Shown: positions 17,622 through 25,905 of the stretch, in pieces | How the letters are laid out: every line of letters starts with the position of its first letter | Position numbering within the stretch: the first letter of the stretch is position 1 | Source of the DNA: CAYVQF01 sp964454015 | GTDB taxonomy: Bacteria > Myxococcota_A > Bradymonadia > UBA4248 | Assembly: GCA_964454015.1 (NCBI GenBank) | Contig: CAYVQF010000045.1 | Span: 1 to 47,441, forward strand | Direction of reading: 5' to 3' | DNA: 47,441 nt | Notes under the pieces: generated by a model | Told to the model about the DNA's origin: nothing | The model's database searches: none | Seen by the model: only the letters and a program-made list of their open reading frames with translations | Program-made: the position numbers and the translations under genes

Positions 17622-19589
17622 ATGAACTTCTCCCGCCCGGTCTCCCTACATGTGCGCAATGGTCTCGCCAGTGGTCAGATCGTCCACGCCGACCTCGCCC
17701 AAAGGACCTTGCGCATCGGGCGAAATCCAGCAGCCCAGCTCTGGCTCGCCGAAGAGCACGTCTCGGCAGAACACGCTGAGCTGCGCTGGATAGACAGCCA
17801 AGTCGTCATCGTCGACCTCGGCAGCACCAACGGAACCAGAGTCCTGAGAAACGGACTTGCCCTCCTCGTCCCACCCAAGGGCCTGGCGCTACAGCCGGAC
17901 GATCTACTGGCCATCGGAGATGCCGCGTCTCCGGTCATGCTGGCCCTCGATATCGCGCCGCAATCCGAAAAGCCCGCCGTTCAGGAACTGCCTGAAGCGC
18001 TCCTCGCGACCACGCATATTGGGTCCACCCAAGACCTCCAGCAACGCGTCGGCACCGACCACGCCTTGCTCCATTTCCTCTTGCAAAATTTCAAGCGCCT
18101 CTCTGAGCCGCTCGAGATCGGACCCATACTGGCCATCACCATCGAGGCGCTCTTCGAGCTGCTTCCAAACGCCTCAACCATCACCATCTCCTTGACCAAC
18201 GAGCAGAACGACACCGTCCCCACCGAGCATTTCGTGCCCGTCATCGTTCGCCATCGCGACAACCACAGCCGCCCCTATCGCAAGGTCAGCCGCTGGCTCC
18301 TCGACCGCCTGCGTACCGACAAAGAAGCGGTCCTCGCTGCAGATCGCAGCGCCTTTTCCTCATCTCATTCCATGCAACAAGCCGGCATCGACGCCTGCAT
18401 CGCAGCGCCGCTCTGGGCCAATGAGAGACTCATCGGCTTCATCCAGGTTGACCACCGCGTCGCCCAATCCATGGCGCCCCTCTGCCAACCCTTCAGCCAC
18501 GACGATCTCGACCGCACGGTCATCCTCGCAGAGCATGTCGCCCTGGCCATTGACCGCGCCCGCCTCTACCAGAATCTTCGCCTCAGCCGCGAACAACTGG
18601 CAGGAGAGAACCGCTTCCTCAAGCACAAAGCAGCACAGACGAACCCCACCATCATCGGAAACTCAGCACCCATTGCAGCGGTGTTCAGACTCATCGAGCG
18701 CGTCAAGGATACCAACATTCCCATTTGTCTCACCGGAGAAACTGGCACGGGGAAGGAAATCGTCGCCCGGCACATTCACTTTCGCTCCAACCGCAGTGAC
18801 AGACTCTTCGTCGCTCAGAACTGCGCGGCGATCCCTGAGGACCTCCTCGAGAGCGAGCTCTTTGGACACGTCAAGGGCGCATTCACCGGCGCAGATCATG
18901 AGAAAAAGGGCCTCTTCGAAATCGCCGATGGTGGCACCATCTTTCTCGACGAAGTCGGCGAAACATCTCCGTCTACCCAGGTCAAACTCCTCCGCGTCCT
19001 CCAGGAGGGAGACTTCAGGCCCGTGGGCGCGACGCGAGAAAAGCACGTCCAGGTGCGGGTCATCTCCGCCACCAACCGCAACCTCGAAGAGATGGTCCAC
19101 AGCGGTACCTTCAGAAAAGACCTCTACTACCGCCTCAACGTTTTTCCTTTTGCCTTGCCGCCGTTGCGCGACCGCGGCGATGACGTCCGTCTTCTCGCCG
19201 AGCATTTCATGGACCTCTACGCGCGGGAATTTGGCCGCGCCCCCCTAGCCTTCTCCTCTGCAGCCATGGACCTCCTCCTCGCCCATAAATGGCCGGGCAA
19301 CATTCGCGAGCTACAGAACGAAGTACAACGCATTCTCATCTGTGCTACGGAAAACGATTTCGTCCTGGCCCACGACCTGTCCCCGCGCATCCGCCAAGTA
19401 GAAAAGACTCTGGAACATGCCGGCGATGACCCCAGCGCCAACCTCCGCACGAGAATGGCCCAGCTCGAACGCTACATCCTCATCGAAGCGCTGCGCGCCA
19501 ATGACAACAACAAAAGCAAGACCGCCAAGGCCCTCGACATCACCCGCGAAGGTCTGCACAAAAAGCTCGCACGCTTCAATATTTACTAA
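17622..19589 (+). CDS. Sigma54-dependent transcriptional activator with FHA and GAF sensor domains
   Basis: 655 residues. Residues about 1-100 are an FHA domain (L-R-I-G-R-N, H-V-S-A-E-H-A, D-L-G-S-T-N-G-T). Residues about 150-325 are a GAF-type ligand-sensing domain. Residues about 345-580 are the AAA+ domain, with Walker A G-E-T-G-T-G-K-E near 372, the sigma54-contacting G-A-F-T-G-A loop, Walker B G-G-T-I-F-L-D-E, and the Arg-containing F-R-x-D-L-Y-Y-R-L-N segment. A Fis-type helix-turn-helix ends the protein (N-K-S-K-T-A-K-A-L-D-I-T-R-E-G-L). All activator signatures are intact, so it should remodel sigma54-RNA polymerase. FHA replaces the usual receiver, implying control by a Ser/Thr kinase rather than a histidine kinase. 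A strong sigma54 promoter match lies nearby at 24228-24244. Confidence 0.93.
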   Translation: MNFSRPVSLHVRNGLASGQIVHADLAQRTLRIGRNPAAQLWLAEEHVSAEHAELRWIDSQVVIVDLGSTNGTRVLRNGLALLVPPKGLALQPDDLLAIGDAASPVMLALDIAPQSEKPAVQELPEALLATTHIGSTQDLQQRVGTDHALLHFLLQNFKRLSEPLEIGPILAITIEALFELLPNASTITISLTNEQNDTVPTEHFVPVIVRHRDNHSRPYRKVSRWLLDRLRTDKEAVLAADRSAFSSSHSMQQAGIDACIAAPLWANERLIGFIQVDHRVAQSMAPLCQPFSHDDLDRTVILAEHVALAIDRARLYQNLRLSREQLAGENRFLKHKAAQTNPTIIGNSAPIAAVFRLIERVKDTNIPICLTGETGTGKEIVARHIHFRSNRSDRLFVAQNCAAIPEDLLESELFGHVKGAFTGADHEKKGLFEIADGGTIFLDEVGETSPSTQVKLLRVLQEGDFRPVGATREKHVQVRVISATNRNLEEMVHSGTFRKDLYYRLNVFPFALPPLRDRGDDVRLLAEHFMDLYAREFGRAPLAFSSAAMDLLLAHKWPGNIRELQNEVQRILICATENDFVLAHDLSPRIRQVEKTLEHAGDDPSANLRTRMAQLERYILIEALRANDNNKSKTAKALDITREGLHKKLARFNIY

Positions 19590-19711
19590 ACAAGTCCCCA
19601 GCATACCCCTTCCTTGCCCCGCCGCGGCAACACGGTTAAACTCCGCTGAACGACGCGAAACGCGACGGGATCTCGCGAATTCAATGCCCCGCCTTGGGCC
19701 GGAGATTGAGC

Positions 19712-22066
19712 ATGGCCACACCACAACGAACTGAGGTGGTCCTCATCGATGAAAATCCAACCGTCGCTAACCTCATCTGTGAGGTCTGCGCAGAACAAGG
19801 TCTCTCCACATTGCGTCTCGAGAACCTTGGCGAACTCTACCGGCTCCGAGACCTCGCTCCCCTCCACGGGGCCGTCCTGATCCTCGATCTCTCCAGTGAC
19901 CCCGCGGCCGTGCTCGAAGTGGCCCAGCAGCTTCCAGCACCCTTCAACCGACCCGACCGCGTCATCGTCACCAGTGTACGACCCGCTCTCCTCGCCTCAT
20001 TTTGCACCGGTCTGCCTGCACCACCCTTTGCCCACCTCGTCGAGCGACCCTTTCGCCCCAACCACCTCCTGCAGATCGTGCGTACCGCCCTCAGCACCAA
20101 CGCTGGACTCGCCAACGAAGATCCAAACCCATCCTTGGACAACCTCTTCCTCGCCGACGATGATGACGAGGAGGAAGAGAAGACCATCACCCGGATGGCC
20201 ACGCGCCTCCTTGAACCTCTCGATCCTCCTCCGCCACCGCCCCCTATTCAGCGCGTCAACAGTAGGCGCAGCCGCATCGTCACGCCCCTCCCAGACGATG
20301 AAGTCACCCCACCCCCACAGCCGCCGCCATCGGCACCGGCCCTCCAGCCTGTCGCCGTCAACACCAACCAGGCCATGCCGACGTCTGCGAGCGAGAGCCT
20401 GTCAGCCCCGCCTCTGGCGGAAGTGGCCATAACGGCGTCACCACTACCCGACCTCGATCTGGATCTCGATGATTCAAGCGAGAGCCCGGCCTATGATGCC
20501 CACACGGCCCTCGAGCTCCCTCGACCCGCGCCACCTCCTCCAGTGGCTCCGGTCATCGCCCTCGCCGAGAGCCCTCGCCTCACTAAAGCCCCCGACGCCA
20601 CCAAGCGTCCCATCGCGGCGGGCAACCTCGTCGGGATCGAGTCCGTCGATGATTTCAGCATGGGCGATGACCTCGAGGTCATCAACCTCGAATCCGGTGA
20701 CTTCGACCTGCGGTCCATGGATCTGCGCGCCATCGCGGCCAGCGCAGAGGATGCCATGGAGGTCGACGCGGAGCCTTTGGACGCGGAGCCAATGGACGCG
20801 GCGCCCGAGGGGCCCAGCCACTTGGACCTGGCGCACTCACCCGAGTCGCCCACTGTCGCTCCAGGGTCGGGGCCCACCCCCCGCCCCACCCCGGATCAAG
20901 TGCTGAGCGACGAATGGCTGGATTCGCGCCCGCGCTGGTCACCCCTGGTCTTTGACGATGAAACCCGCACCTCACCCTTGAGCGAGGAGGAGCAGCGCCT
21001 GGCCATGCTCGCCGTCGCTGACGCCAACGCCCCAGAGGCGGTGCTCGCCGAGGACTACATCGACCCTGCTGACGATGAAGAGGAGGAGGACCAAGAGCAC
21101 ACCCGCGCCTTTGTCGACGAGCCACCTTTCGCCATCGGCGAAGCCCAACAGCAAGCCAACGACGACGTTGAGGTGCTGGCGCCCGAACTGGTGAGCCCCG
21201 TCTCGGAAGGACAAGCAGACCTGCCCCCCCAGCTTGACGACCACGAAGGCCCTAGCTTTGACGTCGCCGCCGTACCACCCCAAGCCCCGCAGCTTCCAGC
21301 AAATCTCTGGAGTGAGCTCCACCTCGAAGGATCACTGCGCCTGTGGTCACTCGGGGACATTTTGCGCCACTTCTCACAGCGGCCATTTCCGGCCACCATC
21401 GAAGTGCACGACGGTGAACAAAGCTACTCCCTCTTTATGGAAGAGGGCCTGCTGTTATGGGCCGAAGCAGCGAGCCCCGATGATTGGCCAGACGCCTTTG
21501 AGTTTCTCCGCTCTCTCTCTCTGCTGAGCGAAGCCCAGATCACCCGCTTGCAACACGCTTGGGACCCTGCCGACAAGAGTCTCGTCGAAATCATCCAAGA
21601 CCTCGGCCTGGCGTCAGGCCTCATGGAGACCATCCCCTGGCTCATCTCGCAGACCGTCTGGCAGGCTGCGCTGGCCTTGGACGCCAAGTTCAACATCACC
21701 TGTCGCGTCTTTCCCAGCAATTCCGTTTTATTGCATGAACGTCCCTACTGTAGCCTCCCCGTCGAACCCATTGTCTTTGAGTTCATGCGCCGCTATCCCG
21801 ACGCCAGTCCCCAGCGCCGATCGCCTTTACAAGCGCGCTTTCAACGGGCCGCCGCGCCACCGGTGCGCGTCGCTTCGCTCTCTCTCGACGCCGAAGAGCA
21901 GTGGCTCATGGAAAGCCTCGCTACGCCCATGAGCGCTGACGGCGTCCTCGAGATCGCCGCTGACGCCGGCTGGGACATGGACCGCATGGCAGCAGTCCTC
22001 GGGCGCCTGTGCGACTTCGGCCTCCTGCTCGAGATCGCTCCCCCGCGCGGCCTAAGCCGGCCTTAG
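19712..22066 (+). CDS. Degenerate receiver-like protein with acidic/proline-rich linker and PATAN/DUF4388-like domain
   Basis: 784 residues. The ATG at 19712 follows GGAG at 7-bp spacing; an in-frame TTG at 19694 is less likely. Residues 1-130 resemble a CheY-like receiver, with E-V-V-L-I-D-E-N-P at the start and Asp59 in A-V-L-I-L-D-L. The usual Lys of K-P-F is Arg (E-R-P-F-R-P), so phosphotransfer may be lost. A long Pro/Asp/Glu-rich disordered region runs to about 535. Residues about 535-690 contain L-H-L-E-G-S-L-R-L-W-S-L-G-D-I-L-R-H-F, the pattern of PatA N-terminal/DUF4388 domains common in myxobacteria. A winged-helix-like stretch ends the protein. It overlaps tail to tail by 4 bp with the next gene, which has a related domain. 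A signalling role is inferred. Confidence 0.72.
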   Translation: MATPQRTEVVLIDENPTVANLICEVCAEQGLSTLRLENLGELYRLRDLAPLHGAVLILDLSSDPAAVLEVAQQLPAPFNRPDRVIVTSVRPALLASFCTGLPAPPFAHLVERPFRPNHLLQIVRTALSTNAGLANEDPNPSLDNLFLADDDDEEEEKTITRMATRLLEPLDPPPPPPPIQRVNSRRSRIVTPLPDDEVTPPPQPPPSAPALQPVAVNTNQAMPTSASESLSAPPLAEVAITASPLPDLDLDLDDSSESPAYDAHTALELPRPAPPPPVAPVIALAESPRLTKAPDATKRPIAAGNLVGIESVDDFSMGDDLEVINLESGDFDLRSMDLRAIAASAEDAMEVDAEPLDAEPMDAAPEGPSHLDLAHSPESPTVAPGSGPTPRPTPDQVLSDEWLDSRPRWSPLVFDDETRTSPLSEEEQRLAMLAVADANAPEAVLAEDYIDPADDEEEEDQEHTRAFVDEPPFAIGEAQQQANDDVEVLAPELVSPVSEGQADLPPQLDDHEGPSFDVAAVPPQAPQLPANLWSELHLEGSLRLWSLGDILRHFSQRPFPATIEVHDGEQSYSLFMEEGLLLWAEAASPDDWPDAFEFLRSLSLLSEAQITRLQHAWDPADKSLVEIIQDLGLASGLMETIPWLISQTVWQAALALDAKFNITCRVFPSNSVLLHERPYCSLPVEPIVFEFMRRYPDASPQRRSPLQARFQRAAAPPVRVASLSLDAEEQWLMESLATPMSADGVLEIAADAGWDMDRMAAVLGRLCDFGLLLEIAPPRGLSRP

Positions 22067-24180
22067 TCTTCAACTCCCGATAGACGCTTCAAAAAAAGTC
22101 GCGCCGAACGGTTATCTGGATTGAGCTCGGCCGCTTTGCGGTAGTAGATGACCGCCTTCTCGAGGTCGCCTTCCTCGCGAAAAATGTGCGCCAAAAAGTG
22201 AAAGGCCGTGTCCTCACTCGGATAGCGCTCAACCAGCCGGTTGAGCGTATCTTGAGCAGATTGCCCCGCTTCACGACTGCGCCCGGCCTTCAGATAGGTC
22301 GTCCAGATCACATAAGCTTGGTACATGCTATTGGCAGGCTCAGCCTCGACAGCGCGCCTGAAGTGATGCTCACCTTCATCCAAATCGCCCAGCCTCAGGT
22401 AGGTCAGGGCATCGTTGAAAAAAATGTGCGCCAAGGGATCTTTGGTCTCCGCCGGCTCAAACCACGATGCACCGCGGCCAAAAGCCTCGCTGGTTCCCCC
22501 ACCCATCGAGGTGCCCAGCATGGAAGACGAAGCGTTGTTGAAGGCCTCGATCTCAGCCATGGAGCGCGCCAAGGCTTGGCGAATCTCGACGGCCAACTGA
22601 AATAGCTTGGAATCGCCAAGACGCTGAAAATTCTCGGGACGATAAAAACGCTCAAAACGCTCATAGCGCCGACGGATCACATCCAATGAATCCGAGCGCG
22701 CAACGCGCAGCGCCTCATAAGGATTGTCACACTCCGAAACGCGACGGTAGTCCCGCAACACGACGTCATAAATCCGTCGTATCTGCTGATGATCACGCTG
22801 GTCTTTCTCGATATCGACGACCATCATCCCGGGAGAACTCAGCGGGCGCAGCTTCAAATCTGAGCTCGGGCGCAACATCATGCCCGAAACCTGCGCCGAC
22901 GCTGGAGCCCCTGCCGCAAAGGTCGCCGGTGCACCCGACTGCGGGTTCTCCGCCTCCGTGCGCATCAGCGCCCGCAACAGCCTCTCGGGCTGCAAGGAGG
23001 GCTGCGCAAAGCGCAAATCCATGGCACCCATCAACAAAAAGGTCTGCAGAAGCCGAGCACGCAGAGGGCGCTGCTCCGTGGGAATATCCAAGGCATCGAA
23101 GCACAGACCTTCGCGGCTCACCACCTGCTCTAATCCGCTGTCGAGTTGAAAGGCCCAAACCAAGAGGTGGTACCAACTCTCCAAATGTGAGGACGGCGCT
23201 ATCGTCGCATCCACCAACCCCTGCACACGATCCAACAATTGCGTCGCAGAAAAGGAATGCTCCAACCAACGGTCGACCATCCTAAAGGGGTTGATGTCGT
23301 AGACCACCGCCTGTTCCAAAGGACGCGTGGTCGAAGTGAAAGAGAACTGTGCCGCTTGCCAATCGAAGGACAACTGGATGATCTCTTCCACCAACGCCCG
23401 ATGCGACCGATTGAGCTTGGTCAGCGAAATGGCCCCCTCGCGCACCAGGGTCGCCCCCGGGCGCCAACGCTCCTGCTGCATCCGCGACAGATGACGCCTG
23501 TAGGTCTCTGCGTCGATCTCGCCCATTCGCAACAAGTAGCGCAGCAAACTCTCCGTTATGAGATTGCTGCGCGCGAAAGCGGGAAATCCATTGGCAAAAT
23601 AGAGGCGACGTATCCGGTTGTCTTCTTTTAACGTCAAAATGCCCGTCGCCTGATGCGCCAAAGCGCGCGCCATCAGCTCCACCACCGGCATCTGGGCACA
23701 GCTCCCCTCCAAAGGCAGGCCAGGTCCGGGCTCGCCCGTTTCCACGGCGCTCGCTCCCCCATCACTCCTTTTGGGCCGAGCAAAACCAGTGGCAGTTCGT
23801 ATCCGCTCCAGGGTTTTCCACAACTGCTCCAACTGAAAAGGCTTGCGCAAAAAGGCGTCGACCAGCTCCTCCTCTTCTTCGCGCTCCCCCTCGACACCCA
23901 ACACCTTCATAAAGGCCGACACCATGATGATCGGGGTCTGGCCGCCGCCATGCTGCCTCACCTCACGACAAATCTCATAGCCCATCTTGTTAGGCAGAGA
24001 ATTGTCCAGGACCAGCGCTGCCGGCCTCTCGCGATGGTAAGCCGCCAAGCCGGACTCACCGTCGGTCGCCTCCACGACTTCCAAGCCACGCCGTTGCAGG
24101 TAGTACGAGAGTGCGCGCAGCAACTGGAGGTCATCCTCGATGACCAAGACCTTCGGTGATCCCTTTGCACTTGCCGCCAA
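22063..24180 (-). CDS. Response regulator with PATAN/DUF4388-like, degenerate J-like and TPR domains
   Basis: 705 residues from TTG at 24180, chosen because GGAAGGAGG lies six bases upstream and a sigma54 promoter match lies 48 bp upstream; longer in-frame starts to 24267 would run through that promoter. Residues 10-125 are a receiver with Asp59 in L-V-L-D-N-S-L-P and Lys113 in R-K-P-F, both intact. Residues about 150-400 hold a PATAN/DUF4388-like region (L-E-G-S-C-A-Q-M-P-V-V-E-L). Residues about 490-560 resemble a J domain (N-P-Y-E-A-L-R-V...I-R-R-R-Y-E-R-F...F-Y-R-P-E-N), but the H-P-D tripeptide that stimulates DnaK reads R-P-E. The C-terminus has TPR repeats (A-L-T-Y-L-R-L-G-D, A-V-I-Y-Y-R-K-A-A-E-L-N-P). 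No DNA-binding domain is visible, so output is probably by protein interaction. Confidence 0.8.
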   Translation of the reverse strand: MAASAKGSPKVLVIEDDLQLLRALSYYLQRRGLEVVEATDGESGLAAYHRERPAALVLDNSLPNKMGYEICREVRQHGGGQTPIIMVSAFMKVLGVEGEREEEEELVDAFLRKPFQLEQLWKTLERIRTATGFARPKRSDGGASAVETGEPGPGLPLEGSCAQMPVVELMARALAHQATGILTLKEDNRIRRLYFANGFPAFARSNLITESLLRYLLRMGEIDAETYRRHLSRMQQERWRPGATLVREGAISLTKLNRSHRALVEEIIQLSFDWQAAQFSFTSTTRPLEQAVVYDINPFRMVDRWLEHSFSATQLLDRVQGLVDATIAPSSHLESWYHLLVWAFQLDSGLEQVVSREGLCFDALDIPTEQRPLRARLLQTFLLMGAMDLRFAQPSLQPERLLRALMRTEAENPQSGAPATFAAGAPASAQVSGMMLRPSSDLKLRPLSSPGMMVVDIEKDQRDHQQIRRIYDVVLRDYRRVSECDNPYEALRVARSDSLDVIRRRYERFERFYRPENFQRLGDSKLFQLAVEIRQALARSMAEIEAFNNASSSMLGTSMGGGTSEAFGRGASWFEPAETKDPLAHIFFNDALTYLRLGDLDEGEHHFRRAVEAEPANSMYQAYVIWTTYLKAGRSREAGQSAQDTLNRLVERYPSEDTAFHFLAHIFREEGDLEKAVIYYRKAAELNPDNRSARLFLKRLSGVED

Positions 24181-24227
24181 GCTCAGCCTCCTTCCCCTAC
24201 CCACCGCGAGAGCGTGCCCTTCGCCGC

Positions 24228-24244
24228 TGCAAACGACTTGCCAA
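24228..24244 (-). promoter_or_regulatory. Sigma54 (-24/-12) promoter match
   Basis: Read on the minus strand the site is TTGGCAAGTCGTTTGCA, matching the TTGGCACG-N4-TTGCW consensus at every defined position but one, with the invariant GG and GC exactly 12 bp apart. Transcription would start near 24217, about 37 nt before the TTG start of the response-regulator gene. An intact sigma54 activator gene is about 5 kb away. Sequence match only, but the spacing and location are good. Confidence 0.65.
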
Positions 24245-24389
24245 CGAACCCTACGGAAAGAGGACACCTCCGCGGAAAGCTTTCACTGGCTGTTGCATTC
24301 GAGCATCCCACGCTGCTGCTGACGAACATTAGCAAGTACAGCGTATTTCGTCGAGGGCAGCGCAACCCCACCTCTCTAACCTCGATGCG

Positions 24390-25205
24390 CTACTTCACCG
24401 GCACCAGGGCTCGAAGCTCCTCCACAATCACCCGCGCCAAATCGTCGCGCCCCACCCCGATCTCTGCCTTGACCTCGGTATGAGACGCACACCGCTCGGC
24501 CCCAGACTCACCCCCAGCAGCCACCCGCCGCAAACCTGGCGGGCTCGACAGGCCCCGCGCCTCAGGCCCCAAACCGGCCTTGCGCCGGGCCGCCAACAGA
24601 GGCCCCAGAACCTCATTCGACAACGCCTTGACGCCGCCCCAAGCCTGCGCGTGGGTCGCCATCTGCGCCAAGTGTTCCACCAACTCCAAACGCAAAAAAG
24701 CTTCCTCCAAATCGCGACCCCACGCCAGCACCCCATGGCTCTCCAGCATGACCGCGTCAAAGTACGGCGTATAGTCATTCAGGCGCGCTGCCGCCGCTCC
24801 ACCCGGCGCCGCAAAGGGAACAAGCGGGACGACTGGGCCCAATGACACCACCGCTTCAGGCATGAACGGGGTCTCCAGACCCACGCCGGCACAGGCCATC
24901 CCCGTCGCGTACGGCGGGTGAGCATGGACCACCGCCCCCACATCGGCACGCACCCGAAAAACCGCCAAGTGCAGACCAATCTCACTAAAAATTCGGGTCT
25001 GGCCTGCCACGCGCTGCCCTTCGCCATCCACCACCAACAAATGGTCCCGGTCAACCACACCCTTGGAAAATGCCGTCGGCGTCGCCAAAAAACGATTCGC
25101 GCTCACCCGAACCGACAAATTGCCGTCGTGATTGGCCACCCAACCCTTGCGGTACACCAAATGCGCGTAACGCACCATCTCAGAACGCTGCCCATGTTCG
25201 TGCAT
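24390..25205 (-). CDS. Class II aldolase/adducin-family protein with C-terminal encapsulation-peptide-like tail (BMC cargo candidate)
   Basis: 271 residues. The ATG at 25205 has GAGG eight bases upstream (a TTG at 25217 is in frame but lacks support). The L-fuculose-1-phosphate aldolase/ribulose-phosphate epimerase fold is recognised by Glu75 in S-E-I-G-L-H, the zinc ligands His94 and His96 in H-A-H-P-P-Y, and His157 in E-S-H-G-V-L. Family enzymes cleave or epimerise sugar phosphates; fuculose- or rhamnulose-phosphate cleavage to DHAP and lactaldehyde is the known role in some microcompartments. The catalytic domain ends near 215. A Gly/Ser/Pro-rich linker (about 217-251) then joins a short amphipathic helix (252-271, containing D-D-L-A-R-V-I-V-E-E-L-R-A-L), as in peptides that target enzymes into bacterial microcompartments. 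It lies 19 bp downstream of two BMC pentamer genes. The substrate is not determined. Confidence 0.88.
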   Translation of the reverse strand: MHEHGQRSEMVRYAHLVYRKGWVANHDGNLSVRVSANRFLATPTAFSKGVVDRDHLLVVDGEGQRVAGQTRIFSEIGLHLAVFRVRADVGAVVHAHPPYATGMACAGVGLETPFMPEAVVSLGPVVPLVPFAAPGGAAAARLNDYTPYFDAVMLESHGVLAWGRDLEEAFLRLELVEHLAQMATHAQAWGGVKALSNEVLGPLLAARRKAGLGPEARGLSSPPGLRRVAAGGESGAERCASHTEVKAEIGVGRDDLARVIVEELRALVPVK

Positions 25206-25224
25206 CGATCGCCTCAACTAAGCT

Positions 25225-25497
25225 TCAGCCACAGTACACCTGATCCACATGGCCAACGATGACGCTACGTACGGGAAATGCCTCGCCCGCTTTGAAAAGC
25301 TGACGAACGCCATTGCCCTCCTGCATCACCAAAACCATGTCCCCCGCGCCTGACTGCACCCGATCCACCGCCAAAAAGGACGAACCCTCGGGCGCACCCG
25401 TCACATTCAACGGCTGGACGATCAACAACGGCAAGCCCACATAGCTCTCATGCTTCACCGTTGACACCACCGGACCCAATACCTGACACAATCTCAT
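25225..25497 (-). CDS. Bacterial microcompartment vertex (BMC-P, EutN/CcmL family) protein, second copy
   Basis: 90 residues, the usual size. The EutN/CcmL pattern is clear: M-R-L-C-Q-V-L-G-P-V-V-S-T at the N-terminus, then L-L-I-V-Q-P-L, a central A-V-D-R-V-Q-S-G-A-G-D-M-V-L-V, and a C-terminal S-V-I-V-G-H-V-D-Q-V. Proteins of this family assemble as pentamers that cap the vertices of icosahedral microcompartment shells. The ATG overlaps the stop of the upstream pentamer gene (ATGA), implying translational coupling. The two copies differ enough to be distinct paralogues. No hexamer (BMC-H) or tandem-domain (BMC-T) gene is in the window. Confidence 0.93.
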   Translation of the reverse strand: MRLCQVLGPVVSTVKHESYVGLPLLIVQPLNVTGAPEGSSFLAVDRVQSGAGDMVLVMQEGNGVRQLFKAGEAFPVRSVIVGHVDQVYCG

Positions 25498-25772
25498 GGC
25501 TCAAACCGCTCTGGATAAACGCCATCCACAATGCCGACGATGCTGTGATCCACCGGCACGAAGGTCGGCTCCACGGCCAATGCTGCCTCGCGACTCGTCA
25601 CGAAATAGACCAGGTCACCTTCACCCGCTTGGGCGGTGTCCACAGCAACCACTGGCGATGACTTCGCCACCAGGTCGTGATCGAGAGGCTGAACCAACAA
25701 CAACTTGTAAGCGCGCAAACCTGGAAAAATCTGCGTCGCCACGACCGTTCCAATTACCCGTCCCAAGTGCAT
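25494..25772 (-). CDS. Bacterial microcompartment vertex (BMC-P, EutN/CcmL family) protein, first copy
   Basis: 92 residues with an ATG at 25772 and GGAGGG eight bases upstream. It reads M-H-L-G-R-V-I-G-T-V-V-A-T-Q, L-L-L-V-Q-P-L-D, V-V-A-V-D-T-A-Q-A-G-E-G-D-L-V, and H-S-I-V-G-I-V-D, almost a textbook EutN/CcmL sequence. Pentamers of this type close the vertices of protein shells that enclose aldehyde-producing enzymes. It is the first gene of a three-gene unit (pentamer, pentamer, aldolase) behind a TTGACA promoter, 133 bp after the receiver-XRE regulator gene on the same strand. Confidence 0.95.
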   Translation of the reverse strand: MHLGRVIGTVVATQIFPGLRAYKLLLVQPLDHDLVAKSSPVVAVDTAQAGEGDLVYFVTSREAALAVEPTFVPVDHSIVGIVDGVYPERFEP

Positions 25773-25805
25773 CGAGGTCCCTCCACGTCAGCACAACTAC
25801 GGGCC

Positions 25806-25834
25806 AACTTAGAAGTCCCCCAGATCCTTGTCAA
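25806..25834 (-). promoter_or_regulatory. Candidate promoter of the BMC pentamer-aldolase unit
   Basis: On the minus strand: TTGACA (25834-25829, perfect -35), 17-bp spacer, TAAGTT (25811-25806, a weak -10 with 3 of 6 matches). The start of transcription would be near 25799, about 27 nt before the first BMC-P ATG. The combination of a perfect -35 and a poor -10 could suit regulated initiation. Sequence match only. Confidence 0.5.
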
Positions 25835-25870
25835 TCCTAACGTCGATGTGCGGCGAGCCCGGCCACCTCC

Positions 25871-25883
25871 CCCCCATCGGGGG
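25871..25883. repeat. GC-only hairpin between regulator and BMC-P genes
   Basis: Five C, a 3-base loop, five G (CCCCC-atc-GGGGG on the plus strand), 23 bp after the stop of the receiver-XRE gene. No T-run follows on the minus strand. It may weakly separate the regulator transcript from the shell/aldolase transcript, or act as an operator element. Role not established. Confidence 0.3.
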
Positions 25884-25905
25884 CAACACAACGACAAAGG
25901 CAAAA

